A DNA stretch of 64,000 nucleotides from Streptomyces sp. NBC_00237 (GCF_026342435.1 NZ_JAPEMT010000003.1:868001-932000), one strand, 5' to 3'. Counted from the first letter of the stretch, positions 16,541 through 24,774 are shown. Made by a program: numbers and translations. The notes: generated by a model not told the origin, from the letters alone.

Positions 16541-17097
16541 GGTCGGCCGCGCCGCCTGTCGGGTGCCGGGATATGGCGGGGCGTCACCTCCGGGTGCTCT
16601 GCTTCGAGGTGCCGTAGTACCTCGGCCTCGACGCTGTCCGCGACCTCGGACACCGCAGCTGCGACGGCGGCAGAAAGCCCGACGCCGAGTTCGGTGTCGG
16701 CGCCCTCCACCGCGTAGACCACCAGGCGACGTGGCAACCGGTCGAGTACGCGGGCGAGTTCGACGGCCTCGCCGAGGCCCAGCCCGTGCGAGCTGGTTCC
16801 GGAGGGGCGGCCTGGGGTGGCGGAGTCGAGTTCCAGCCGGTGCACCCGCCCAGGGGAGGCGGGGTGCGCGTGCGCGGCGTCCACCACCACCGCGAGGTCC
16901 GCTCCCTGCCAGAGTTCGATGAGCCGGACGGGGTCGCCGTCGCACTCGACCAGGTCCAGCGCGGGGAACGGGCCCCGGAGCAGGGGCCGGACGGTGGCCC
17001 GCTCGCGGAGACGATGAATGACCGCGGGACCCGCTGCGTCGTCGCGGCGGAACTCGTTGCCGACGCCAATCACAGCGGTGCCTGGCCGGGTGGTCAT
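16537..17097 (-). CDS. Hydrogenase maturation endopeptidase
   Basis: A 186-residue HycI/HybD-type protease. After nickel insertion these enzymes cut the large subunit behind the His of DPCxxCxxH. Seen: AVIGVGNEFRRDDAAGPAV at the N-terminus with the Asp that contacts nickel, LVECDGDP, and VVVDAAHAHPASPG with the second metal ligands, then SSHGLGLGEAVELA with the conserved His. The C-terminus is longer than in E. coli HycI (about 156 residues). I chose ATG 17097 (MTTRPGTAVIGVGN) rather than an upstream Met ten codons earlier. First gene of the maturation run; its substrate is most likely the large subunit at 4370-5719. Confidence 0.92.
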   Translation of the reverse strand: MTTRPGTAVIGVGNEFRRDDAAGPAVIHRLRERATVRPLLRGPFPALDLVECDGDPVRLIELWQGADLAVVVDAAHAHPASPGRVHRLELDSATPGRPSGTSSHGLGLGEAVELARVLDRLPRRLVVYAVEGADTELGVGLSAAVAAAVSEVADSVEAEVLRHLEAEHPEVTPRHIPAPDRRRGRP

Positions 17098-17156
17098 CGT
17101 GCCCCCTTCCGCGGGATGTGCCGCCAACTGTGCGAGCGTCGGTGCCTTGCGGGCAG

Positions 17157-17170
17157 GGGCCGAACGACCC
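17157..17170. promoter_or_regulatory. GGGCCG-AA-CGACCC near-palindrome in the divergent promoter
   Basis: One mismatch to the GGGCCG-NN-CGGCCC consensus. It lies between the endopeptidase (60 bp) and the USP remnant (92 bp), in position to control both directions. A related GC-rich half-palindrome follows at about 17175-17190. Inference. Confidence 0.45.
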
Positions 17171-17261
17171 TTCCGGGGGCCGGTTATCCCCTCCCCGGCG
17201 GGGTCGGGGCGTGGAACCGTCCGGAACAGAGCCCCAGCCAGGGGTGTGCCCGAAGGGTGGT

Positions 17262-17596
17262 GTGACGGTGGAGAAGCCGCTGATTGTCGGAGTGGACGGT
17301 TCGGACCAGAGCCTGGCGGCGGTGGACTGGGCCGTGGACGAGGCGGTGGCGCGGAAGTTGCCGCTGCTCCTCGTCCACGGCTCCCGGTGGGACGAGTACG
17401 GGACGCCGGAACCGTCGTTCAGCCCCGTCCGGCCGTCCGTTCAGGTCATCGCCGACCACCTCGTGGCGTCCGCGGTCGAGCGTGCGGCACGCCGCTCGAC
17501 CGCGGTGAAGGTGACGAGCACGGTGCTGCCCGAGGACCCCGTACTCGCCCTGCTCCGCCTGGTGGAAGAGGCGAGCGCGGTCGTGGTCGGCAGCAC
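17262..17596 (+). pseudogene. Universal stress protein, truncated
   Basis: The frame starts at GTG 17262 after AAGGGTGGT and reads VTVEKPLIVGVDGSDQSLAAVDWAVDEA, a standard USP nucleotide-binding start. It continues through the first domain to LVEEASAVVVGS, where the normal next motif would be the GSRGRGG phosphate loop. From there the DNA is phosphoketolase sequence in a different frame. The gene therefore lost the end of domain 1 and all of domain 2. The out-of-frame product would run to about 17762 and is probably not functional. Confidence 0.85.
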
Positions 17597-17599
17597 GTC

Positions 17600-18391
17600 T
17601 GGCGCCAGGACCACAACGGCTTCTCCCACCAGGACCCCGGCTTCGTCGACCACGTCCTCAACAAGAGCCCCGAGGTCGTCCGCGTCTACTTCCCGCCGGA
17701 CGCCAACACCCTGCTCTCCGTCGCCGACCACGTCCTGCGCAGCCGGAACTACGTCAATGTGATCGTCGCGGGCAAGCAGCCCTGCTTCGACTGGCTGTCC
17801 CTGGACGAGGCCCGCAGCCACTGCGCACGCGGCGCGGGCATCTGGGAATGGGCCGGCACCGAAGATGGCACCAGGGAGCCGGACGTGGTGCTGGCCTGCG
17901 CGGGCGACGTCCCCACCCAAGAGGTCCTGGCGGCAGCCCAGTTGCTCCGCCATCACCTTCCCGACCTCGCCGTACGCGTGGTCAACGTCGTCGACATGAC
18001 CCGGCTGCTGCCGCGCGAGGAGCACCCGCACGGCATGCCCGACTCCGAGTACGACGCCCTGTTCACCCCCGACCGGCCGGTGATCTTCGCCTACCACGGC
18101 TATCCGTGGCTGGTCCACCGCCTCGCCTACCGCCGCACCGGCCACCCGCATCTGCACGTACGCGGCTACAAAGAGGCCGGGACCACCACCACACCCTTCG
18201 ACATGGTCGTACGCAACGACCTCGACCGGTACCGCCTCGTCATGGACGTCATCGACCGCGTCCCGGGCCTCGCCGTCCGCGCCGCGACCGTCCGCCAGAC
18301 CATGGCCGACGCCCGCACCCGCCACCACGCCTGGATCCGCATCCACGGCACCGACCTCCCCGAGGTCACCGACTGGACCTGGACCGGCTGA
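17600..18391 (+). pseudogene. Phosphoketolase (XFP), C-terminal third only
   Basis: From 17600 the frame reads WRQDHNGFSHQDPGFVDHVLN, the conserved motif in the pyrimidine domain of xylulose/fructose-6-phosphate phosphoketolases. It continues with VYFPPDANTLLSVADHV, IVAGKQP and the C-terminal domain DVVLACAGDVPTQEVLAAA, RPVIFAYHGYPWLVHRL and GTTTTPFDM to a natural stop. Only about 263 of the usual roughly 790 residues remain; the thiamine-binding N-terminal domain is missing. No start or RBS belongs to it. A single deletion that removed the USP 3' end and the XFP 5' end explains the junction. Confidence 0.92.
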
Positions 18392-18426
18392 CTCCCCTTG
18401 CCCCACACACCACGGAGGTGTGCACC

Positions 18427-19278
18427 GTGCTCACGCAACGAACCATTACTGTCGGGCTCGACGGCTCCCCCGAGAGCCTGGACGCAGCGGACTGGGGCGC
18501 CCGGGAAGCCCAACTGCGGGGCCTGCCCCTGCACCTTGTGCACGCCTCCCTCACTCCGCCGCAGCCCCGGCAGCCGTCCGTCGACGACGCTGCGGCCCGG
18601 GAACAGAGCATCGTCGACCGCGCGACGCTGCACCTCTCCTACGCCCACCCCGCGCTCGGCATCATCGAGGAGCCCGTCGCCGGCGCCCCGGTGCCGACCC
18701 TGCTGGCGATGGCCGAGACCTCGGACCTGCTCGTCCTCGGTTCCCGCGGAAACAGCGCACTCACCGGCCTGATGGTCGGCTCGGTGGCCAAGGCGGTCGC
18801 CGCCCGCGCCACCTGCCCGATCGCTCTCATACGGGCCGGGGAACAGCCCCAGGACGAACGGCAGGGCGCACCCGACGCTCCGTACCGCCCCGTCCTCCTG
18901 GGCCTGGACCTGCAACGGCCCTGCGACGAACTGATCGAGTACGCCTTCGGCGCGGCAGCCGTGCGGCGCACCACGCTCCACGTCCTGCACGCCTGGACGG
19001 TTCCGTTCGCACCCTCCGCCGCGGCCGAGGACCCGAGGCGCGCGAAGCGGGTGCGGATGGCGTCGGTGCTCCAGTCCTGGGAGCACAAGTTCCCCGGCAC
19101 CACGGTGGTGCAGAAAGAGGTCCACGGCACGGCCGGACACCACCTCCTGAAGGCGTCCGCCGACGCGAGCCTGCTCGTGGTCGGCCGCCCCGCAGAGGCC
19201 GGACCGCACCTCGGCCCCACCGCCCACTCGGTGATCCACCACGTCCAGTGCCCCGTAGTGGTCGTGCCCCACGCATGA
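18427..19278 (+). CDS. Universal stress protein, two USP domains
   Basis: A 283-residue protein starting at GTG 18427 with an ideal Shine-Dalgarno (GGAGGTG) 6 nt upstream. Domain 1: ITVGLDGSPESLDAADWG to VLGSRGNSALTGLMVGSVAKAV, the G-x2-G-x9-GS ATP loop. Domain 2: RPVLLGLDLQRPCDELIEYAF to LVVGRPAEAGPHLGPTAHSVIHH, in which the loop is less canonical. Tandem USPs of this kind are typical DosR-regulon members in actinobacteria. The PPK2 gene follows 70 bp later. Confidence 0.93.
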   Translation: MLTQRTITVGLDGSPESLDAADWGAREAQLRGLPLHLVHASLTPPQPRQPSVDDAAAREQSIVDRATLHLSYAHPALGIIEEPVAGAPVPTLLAMAETSDLLVLGSRGNSALTGLMVGSVAKAVAARATCPIALIRAGEQPQDERQGAPDAPYRPVLLGLDLQRPCDELIEYAFGAAAVRRTTLHVLHAWTVPFAPSAAAEDPRRAKRVRMASVLQSWEHKFPGTTVVQKEVHGTAGHHLLKASADASLLVVGRPAEAGPHLGPTAHSVIHHVQCPVVVVPHA

Positions 19279-19348
19279 CAGGGCGCGCGGCGGACCAGCC
19301 CGACGCGTCCGGTGGGACGTGGACGACGGCCATCGACAGGAGGCACCG

Positions 19349-20188
19349 ATGCCGACCGACAAACACCCCCAGCGCAGGACCGGCCCGAAGGAGACGTCGA
19401 GCGTGCCCCGGGCCCTGTACGAGAAGGAGCTGTACCGGCTCCAGACCGAACTCGTGGTCCTTCAGGAGTGGGTGCGGGAGGAGGGCAAGCGGCTGGTGGT
19501 GGTGTTCGAGGGCCGTGACGCTGCGGGCAAGGGCAGCACCATCAAGCGGGTCGCCGAGCACCTCAACCCGCGTGCCGCCCGCATCATCGCCCTGCCCGCC
19601 CCCACCGCGCGCGAGCGCACCCAGTGGTATTTCCAGCGCTACGTCCAGCACCTGCCGGCTGCCGGGGAGATCGTCCTGTTCGACCGCAGCTGGTACAACC
19701 GCGCCGGTGTGGAGCACGTCATGGGCTTCTGCACTCCGCAGGAGCACCAGCTGTTCCTCCGCCAGTGCCCGGCCTTCGAGCGCATGCTGGTCGAGGACGA
19801 CATCCTGCTGCGGAAGTACTGGTTCTCGGTGAGCGACGCGGTCCAGGAGGAACGCTTCCGCCGCCGGCTGGAGGACCCCACCCGGCGCTGGAAACTCTCC
19901 TCGATCGACATGGAGTCGATCAGCAGATGGGAGGCGTACTCACGGGCGAAGGACGACATGTTCGTCCACACCGACATCGCCGAGGCGCCCTGGTACGTCG
20001 TGGAGAGCGACGACAAACGCGCGGCACGCCTCAACATGATCGCCCACCTGTTGTCGACGCTCCCTTACCGTGCGGTGCCCGGCAGGTCCCTGCGGCTTCC
20101 GCCGAGACCTCCGGGTACGGGATACCGGCGTCCGCCGAGGGGCTTGCAGCGTCATGTACCCGATCGCACACGCTCGCTGGGCAGTTGA
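19349..20188 (+). CDS. ppk2: Polyphosphate kinase 2 (PPK2)
   Basis: PPK2 transfers phosphate between polyphosphate and nucleoside di- or monophosphates. The 279-residue protein has Walker A VVFEGRDAAGKGSTIKR, Walker B/lid EIVLFDRSWYNRAGVEHVMGF and the C-terminal WKLSSIDMESISRWEAYSRAKDDM block of class I PPK2. ATG 19349 has the site AGGAGG. The C-terminus has an extra basic, Pro-rich tail of about 35 residues. In a hydrogenase/stress island it would keep nucleotide pools filled from polyphosphate when respiration fails (inference). A strong hairpin begins at the stop codon. Confidence 0.93.
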   Translation: MPTDKHPQRRTGPKETSSVPRALYEKELYRLQTELVVLQEWVREEGKRLVVVFEGRDAAGKGSTIKRVAEHLNPRAARIIALPAPTARERTQWYFQRYVQHLPAAGEIVLFDRSWYNRAGVEHVMGFCTPQEHQLFLRQCPAFERMLVEDDILLRKYWFSVSDAVQEERFRRRLEDPTRRWKLSSIDMESISRWEAYSRAKDDMFVHTDIAEAPWYVVESDDKRAARLNMIAHLLSTLPYRAVPGRSLRLPPRPPGTGYRRPPRGLQRHVPDRTRSLGS

Positions 20189-20225
20189 AGGGCCTGCGCA
20201 CTCCCGTGGGAGTGCGCAGGCCCTT
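20188..20225 (+). terminator. Strong hairpin terminator after ppk2
   Basis: Perfect 18-bp arms (20188-20205 and 20208-20225) with a tiny loop, followed by TCCTTCC. It begins at the last base of the ppk2 stop and separates it from the convergent small gene. Confidence 0.85.
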
Positions 20226-20251
20226 CCTTCCGTCGTGCCGTTGCGGGCTCC

Positions 20252-20494
20252 TCAGCCGCGGTGGTGGTCGTAGCCGTCATAGTGGCGCCGGTGGTCATCG
20301 TTGCCACCGATGTAGTGGCGCTCGTCGACGATCTTCTCCCGCTCGCCGGGCATTTGCCGTCCCTGGGCGCCGATGAAGGCCAGAAGCCCCAGGACGCCTC
20401 CCGCCAACAGGGCGATACCCACGACGAACGAGCTGAAGCCGAAGATGACACCAGCCCCGAGCACGGTGGCTCCCAGCAGGATCAGAGGAATCAT
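20252..20494 (-). CDS. Small hydrophobic membrane protein with His-rich tail
   Basis: 80 residues: two adjacent hydrophobic segments (MIPLILLGATVLGAGVIFGF and the following GIALLAGGVLGLLAF), then a polar tail with RRHYDGYDHHRG. This resembles DUF6131-like small Streptomyces membrane proteins, a weak recall. Convergent to ppk2 across the terminator and divergent from the flavodoxin gene. The His-rich end might bind metal; nothing else supports a function. Confidence 0.65.
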   Translation of the reverse strand: MIPLILLGATVLGAGVIFGFSSFVVGIALLAGGVLGLLAFIGAQGRQMPGEREKIVDERHYIGGNDDHRRHYDGYDHHRG

Positions 20495-20569
20495 TGCCGC
20501 CCCCTCGGGCTGTCGGGCACCGGGTCGTACCGTGCTCCCAGATTGCCGCCGGCACGTGTCGCGGCCTCC

Positions 20570-20583
20570 GGGCCGAACGGGCC
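20570..20583. promoter_or_regulatory. GGGCCG-AA-CGGGCC imperfect palindrome
   Basis: Lies 151 bp before the flavodoxin gene at 20734 and 76 bp before the divergent small membrane gene. One base off the consensus seen at four other places in the island; further CGGCCC-like halves follow at about 20597 and 20623. Inference. Confidence 0.35.
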
Positions 20584-20733
20584 GCATCGGCAGGAGAACG
20601 GCCCTCGGGGCAGCGGCACAACGGGCCCTTCCGGCCCCGGTCAAGGGTTCCCCCGGCATCTTCCGCCGCAACTCTCCACGGGCGACGCTGGCAGTACAAG
20701 GACCCCAGGGTCAGGGCCGGAGGAGGTAAGGAC

Positions 20734-21393
20734 ATGGTCGTACTCGTGGGTTACGCGTCCGCACACGGCTCCACCCGGGAGATCGCCGAGCGCATCGGTG
20801 TGCGGCTTCGCGAACGAGGGCTCGCCAACCACGTACGGGACCTGGAACGGGAAGCCGTGGAAGAGCCGGAGAGGTACGAAGCGCTCGTCCTCGGCAGCGC
20901 CGTCCACGACCGGGCCTGGCTCGCACCGGCCAAGGACTTCCTGCGCCACCAGGGCGAGCTCCTGGAGACCAGGCCCGTCTGGCTCTTCAGCGTCGGCATG
21001 CCCGGAGCGCTGCGAGGCCCGTGGAAGCGGCTCGCAGCCACGGAAGGGCCACTGATCCTCGCGGACCTGCCCGGCCCGCCGCCGTACCGCAGTCACCGCC
21101 TGCTGTCGGGAGTCGTCTCCCGCGACCAGTTCCCCCTGCGGGGCCGACTGCTCTTCCGCCTCATGGGATGCCGTTACGGCGACTTCCGCGACTGGGCGGC
21201 CATCGACTCCTGGGCCGACGGCATCGCCCGGGAAGTGACCGCTGCTTTCGTCGAAAGGCGGAGGGCAGCGGCCCACTCCGGGAAATCGGGGCCGATCGGC
21301 CCCTGGGAAGGGCCGGACCGGACCCTGCCGACGAGTCGGCATCCGCACCAGGCTGACGGGAACCGGGACGACTCCCGTGTGACGACGAACTGA
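20734..21393 (+). CDS. Flavodoxin-domain protein (HemG-like)
   Basis: 219 residues, starting at ATG 20734 after GGAGGAGGTAAGG. The FMN loop is GYASAHGSTREIAERI; ALVLGSAVHDRAWL and RPVWLFSVGMPGA are the second and third flavodoxin motifs. FRDWAAIDSWADGIAREV near the C-terminus matches the end of the homologue at 9799-10320 (FRDFAEISAWADRIAG). The final 45 residues (Gly, Pro, basic) are an extension that contains a perfect DNA palindrome. Likely an FMN protein used in low-oxygen electron transfer; substrate unknown. Confidence 0.88.
   Translation: MVVLVGYASAHGSTREIAERIGVRLRERGLANHVRDLEREAVEEPERYEALVLGSAVHDRAWLAPAKDFLRHQGELLETRPVWLFSVGMPGALRGPWKRLAATEGPLILADLPGPPPYRSHRLLSGVVSRDQFPLRGRLLFRLMGCRYGDFRDWAAIDSWADGIAREVTAAFVERRRAAAHSGKSGPIGPWEGPDRTLPTSRHPHQADGNRDDSRVTTN
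21288..21303. promoter_or_regulatory. GGGGCCGATCGGCCCC, perfect 16-bp palindrome
   Basis: The best copy of the island motif. It lies 106 bp upstream of the USP gene at 21409, inside the 3' end of the flavodoxin gene. Candidate DevR/OsdR-type operator; inference. Confidence 0.5.
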
Positions 21394-21408
21394 AAGGCGA
21401 GTGACAGC

Positions 21409-22281
21409 ATGCGATTGCCGTTGGTGGTAGGTGTGGACGGATCGGAGTCGAGCCTCCAGGCGGTCGACTGGGCCGCGGACGAAGCCGCACGCAGCGAGCT
21501 GTCCCTCCGGCTCGTCCATGCCTCGCAGTGGGAGAACTACGAGAGCGCCTCGTTCAATTATGACTTCGCGGGCGCGACCCGCATGAGCGTCGCCGAGCGG
21601 ACCGTGTCGACAGCCGCCACCCGCGCCACGCTGCGCCAGGCCGACCTCAAGGTGTCCACCGCGGTGGTGCCCGAGGGCGCGGAAAGCGCCCTGCTCCGCG
21701 AAGCACGGGACGCCACCGCGCTGGTCACCGGATCACGCGGCCTCAGCCCGTTCGCCGAGCTCCTGCTGGGCTCGGTGAGCCTGGCCGTGGCGGCCCGTGC
21801 GCCATGCCCGGTCGTCGTGGTGCGCGGCACCAAGGCCAGCCGCGACGGCGTCTACGGGAAGGTCCTCGTGGGCGTCAACCGGGAGGTCACCGACCCCGCG
21901 TCCGTTCGATTCGCCCTCCAACAGGCCAAGGCCCGCGCCTGCCCGCTCGAAGCGGTGACCGCCTGGCGTACCCCCGCCCAGGACCCCAACCTCCTCCCTG
22001 CGGCAGCGGCCCAGTTCACCCGTAGCTACGAGGAGCAGGCGGCGGCCCGCCTCGACGACGCGCTGCGCGCGGCCGACGAGCACCCCGGCATCCGGGTGGA
22101 CCGCAGCACCGTCGAGGGCCCGGCGCACAAGGTGCTGCGCGACCTCTCCACCACTGCCGATCTCCTGGTCCTCGGCGCCCACCGACGGCACAACCGGCTG
22201 GGACTGCAACTGGGCCCCACCGCCCACGCCCTGTTGCACCACGCGCACTGCCCGGTGGCCATCGTGCCGAATCACGACTAA
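21409..22281 (+). CDS. Universal stress protein, two USP domains
   Basis: 290 residues. Domain 1: LVVGVDGSESSLQAVDWAADEA to VTGSRGLSPFAELLLGSVSLAVAARAPCPVVVV, with the complete ATP loop. Domain 2: KVLVGVNREVTDPASVRFAL to VLGAHRRHNRLGLQLGPTAHALLHHAHCPVAIV. ATG 21409 has the weak site AAAGGCGAG. Likely regulated with the rest of the island through the palindrome at 21288. The GAPDH remnant follows 86 bp later. Confidence 0.93.
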   Translation: MRLPLVVGVDGSESSLQAVDWAADEAARSELSLRLVHASQWENYESASFNYDFAGATRMSVAERTVSTAATRATLRQADLKVSTAVVPEGAESALLREARDATALVTGSRGLSPFAELLLGSVSLAVAARAPCPVVVVRGTKASRDGVYGKVLVGVNREVTDPASVRFALQQAKARACPLEAVTAWRTPAQDPNLLPAAAAQFTRSYEEQAAARLDDALRAADEHPGIRVDRSTVEGPAHKVLRDLSTTADLLVLGAHRRHNRLGLQLGPTAHALLHHAHCPVAIVPNHD

Positions 22282-22367
22282 CCGGGAACCACGAACGCCC
22301 CTCACGGCACGCGACCCGTCACCCCACGAGCAACGACGACACCACAAGATGACACAGGGAGCACCTC

Positions 22368-22424
22368 ATGACCGTACGAGTGGGCATCAACGGCTTCGGA
22401 CGCGTCGGCCGCAACTACCTGCGG
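22368..22424 (+). pseudogene. Glyceraldehyde-3-phosphate dehydrogenase, first 19 codons only
   Basis: ATG 22368, preceded by GGGAGC, opens MTVRVGINGFGRVGRNYLR, the invariant NAD-binding start of GapA. After codon 19 the sequence is unrelated and no NAD or catalytic Cys motif follows. The gene was cut off by a deletion or insertion that also defines the right end of the stress island. Confidence 0.88.
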
Positions 22425-22649
22425 GACCGACCTCTGATCGCATGGTCTTGCGCCGCCGATATGCGGCAGCACCACTACGGACAGCACAACGCCCCGTCCG
22501 ATCCGATGTCGGACGGGGCTCCTGCAGAGAGTGCGATACGGGCCTACCGGTAGCCCGGCGGCTGTCAAACATCGGCGGTACGAGGTTGCGCTCGGCGCCG
22601 AGGGCTGTTCCGGTGTCGGTGTACAGGGTGATTTCGCCGCCGTTCCTGG

Positions 22650-22740
22650 GCGTGACGGTACTGCGAGACGAAGGCCATCTTGGGCCCTGCGCTGCAGTGT
22701 GCCGCAGTGACGAGCAGGTTGCGCTTGGGGCTCTGGACTC
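22650..22740 (-). pseudogene. Trypsin-like serine protease remnant (His box)
   Basis: The minus strand from about 22740 reads SPKRNLLVTAAHC followed by SAGPKMAFVSQYRHAQ. LLVTAAHC is the catalytic-His box of S1 family proteases, and the sequence after it resembles Streptomyces secreted trypsin-like peptidases. The frame is broken soon after, and no Asp or GDSGGP motif was found. The rest of 22425-22856 shows no gene. Confidence 0.6.
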
Positions 22741-22856
22741 ACGGCCGGGAACTCGCGCGCCGAACCTCCGCCTTTCAGCGGAGTACTGGAAGTCGCACCC
22801 TGGCGCGCCTGCGGAGCGACGTTCGAGGGCCGCCCTGGGGAAGTGCGTCTGCACAG

Positions 22857-23921
22857 TCACAGGTCCTGGTCCGGCCAGCCCAGCAGGCGGGCCCCGACCA
22901 CGGCCGTCTGGAGCGTGTACCGGTGCACCGGATCGCCCGGGTCCGCGCCGGTGAGCTGGTGGATGCGCTCCAGCCGGTACGTCATGGCGCGCACGCTCAG
23001 CGAGAGTCGGCGGGCGGCCTCCGCCGCCACACAGCCGGTGTCGAAGTAGGCGGTGAGGGTGTCGAGGAGAGGCTGGGCACCGCCGCGGGCCTGGCGGAGC
23101 GGGCCGAGGGTGCTGTGCACGAGGTCGGCCATGGCTTGCCGGTCCCGGGTCAGCACCGGGTACACCAGGAGGTCAGCGGCGTGCAGTACGGGGCTGTCGA
23201 GTGCGAGGCGCTCCGCGAGTTCGAGTGCGTTCAGGGCTTCTTCGTACGAGTGGACGACGCCTCCCGCGCCGGGGTGGGCGCGGCCCACGGCGACCCGGCC
23301 GCCGTCGGTCGCCGCGTACGCCTGCTTGGCGAAGTAGGCCAGGACGTCGCTCTGGTCGCCGGGGGCGACGCAGATGAGCCGCCCGTCCTTGGTGGTGAGG
23401 AGGATCCGGCGGTCGCCGAACCGGGCGACCAGGGCGTTCTCGACGCTGCGCGTGACGGGGTAGCCGTCCTCGTAGGGCTCGGGCCCCTGCGCGACGGCGA
23501 CCGCGTAGCCGTGCGACAGCAACAGGCCGAAGCGTTCCGCGCGCTGGGCGAGACTGCCGAGATTGCTGCGCCCGTACAGCAGGTCGTCGATGAACTCCCG
23601 TCTGGCTGCTTCCTCCTGGCGCACTGCCAGGTGCTGGGCGCGTTCGTGTCCTTCGCTGAAGGCGTCGACGGCTTCTTCGACAGCGGTCAGCAGGTGGGAG
23701 GTGGAGACAGCACGCGCGTCCTTCAACGCCTCGCGTGTCGAGCGCAGTTGAGCGCGGAACAGTGCGCGCAGGCCGATCCCGGATTCTGCGGCCTGCTCGC
23801 CCCGGCCGCGCAGGGTTTCGCGTTCCTCCCTGGTCAGCTTGCGGCCGGTGGCGCATGCCGCGGTCACTATCCGGGTGTAGTCGGCCAGATGTTCCTCGGT
23901 CGACTCCTGCCGCTCTGCCAA
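22857..23921 (-). CDS. PucR/CdaR-family helix-turn-helix regulator
   Basis: 354 residues. The C-terminus LLDTLTAYFDTGCVAAEAARR followed by LSVRAMTYRLERIHQLTG is the PucR C-terminal HTH. The centre (about 140-270, with SYEEALNALELAERL) is a GGDEF-like/CdaR sensor region, and the N-terminus is helical. Such proteins usually activate neighbouring genes in response to a metabolite. The nearest divergent target is the YqiJ-flotillin-ATPase unit, starting 217 bp away. A short inverted repeat at 24031-24049 lies between them. Confidence 0.88.
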   Translation of the reverse strand: MAERQESTEEHLADYTRIVTAACATGRKLTREERETLRGRGEQAAESGIGLRALFRAQLRSTREALKDARAVSTSHLLTAVEEAVDAFSEGHERAQHLAVRQEEAARREFIDDLLYGRSNLGSLAQRAERFGLLLSHGYAVAVAQGPEPYEDGYPVTRSVENALVARFGDRRILLTTKDGRLICVAPGDQSDVLAYFAKQAYAATDGGRVAVGRAHPGAGGVVHSYEEALNALELAERLALDSPVLHAADLLVYPVLTRDRQAMADLVHSTLGPLRQARGGAQPLLDTLTAYFDTGCVAAEAARRLSLSVRAMTYRLERIHQLTGADPGDPVHRYTLQTAVVGARLLGWPDQDL

Positions 23922-24030
23922 GACCTCTCCTCATGTTTCCGTACGCACCTTTGACGCGTTCCTGGCGGCGTGGCGACAGGGTGTCACGGGGTCGGAGTGC
24001 GTTGCCGACCGGCATCAAGGATACGTAAAG

Positions 24031-24049
24031 ACTGCCGGTCGACGGCAGT
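24031..24049. promoter_or_regulatory. Inverted repeat ACTGCCG-N5-CGGCAGT
   Basis: 7-bp perfect arms around GTCGA in the divergent region between the PucR-type gene and the YqiJ-like gene, about 90 bp upstream of the latter. A possible operator, without further support. Confidence 0.3.
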
Positions 24050-24138
24050 GCGCGGCCACCTGGAGGGCTGTCACCATGCGGGTGGCCACGCGGCGGGAAA
24101 TCGATTCCTGCCGGTGGACGGAAACAGAGGGCTGTCGG

Positions 24139-24774
24139 ATGAGCGAGTTTCTGCACGCTGCGGCTGGTTTCCCCACGGTGTTGTTCACGGCGGCGTTGGT
24201 CGTCGTCGTGGGCTTCTGGCTGCTGGTGCTCGTCGGCGGGGCGGATCACGACAGCTTCGAGGGCGACGTGAATACGGACGTCCTCGGGTTCGGCGGAGTG
24301 CCGGTCTCCGTGTCGGCGTCCCTGTGCATCGCGCTCGTCTGGTTCCTGAGCCTCACGGGTTCCGTGATCGGGGCCCGTGCGGGAGCCGTCGGAACCGGCC
24401 GCACCGTGGTCGGCGCGGCCGTGCTGCTGGCGGCTGTCGTGCTCGCCTGGACCTTGACCCGGATCGCAGTACGTCCACTGGCCAAGCTCTTCCCCGACGA
24501 ACCCGGGCCGTCCCGGCACGACTTCGTCGGGTTGACCTGCACTATCCGCACAGGGCGGGTGGACGCGGGCTTCGGACAGGCAGAGGTCGCGGCCCAGGAC
24601 GGCTCGACCGCCGTCGTACAGGTACGGCAGTACGGGGCCGAGGCGCTCGCGCTCGGCAGCACCGGGCTGCTCTACGCGTACGACGAGGACGGCGAGTTCT
24701 TCTGGGTCTCTCCGTACGGCATCGAACTGCACGGCCTCGGGCCGTACGGCACGGAGCCGGTCCCGCGCGGCTGA
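24139..24774 (+). CDS. YqiJ-like membrane protein (NfeD/OB-fold type)
   Basis: 211 residues. Three membrane segments are visible (about 14-32 LFTAALVVVVGFWLLVLVG; 54-76; 95-116) followed by a soluble OB-like domain (FVGLTCTIRTGRVDAGFGQAEVAAQDG). In other bacteria YqiJ pairs with the flotillin YqiK, and here the flotillin gene starts 87 bp downstream. NfeD-type partners bind flotillins at membrane microdomains. ATG 24139 is preceded by GAGGGCTGTCGG, a plausible but spaced RBS. Confidence 0.85.
   Translation: MSEFLHAAAGFPTVLFTAALVVVVGFWLLVLVGGADHDSFEGDVNTDVLGFGGVPVSVSASLCIALVWFLSLTGSVIGARAGAVGTGRTVVGAAVLLAAVVLAWTLTRIAVRPLAKLFPDEPGPSRHDFVGLTCTIRTGRVDAGFGQAEVAAQDGSTAVVQVRQYGAEALALGSTGLLYAYDEDGEFFWVSPYGIELHGLGPYGTEPVPRG

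Noticed and set aside
17018..17599. Upstream in-frame extension of the phosphoketolase fragment, which would make a 457-residue protein
   Set aside because: The region upstream of 17600 in this frame is out-of-frame USP sequence and is not phosphoketolase-like.
22680..23954. A 424-codon plus-strand frame opposite the PucR regulator
   Set aside because: The minus strand carries the clear PucR HTH; the plus frame has no recognisable domain.
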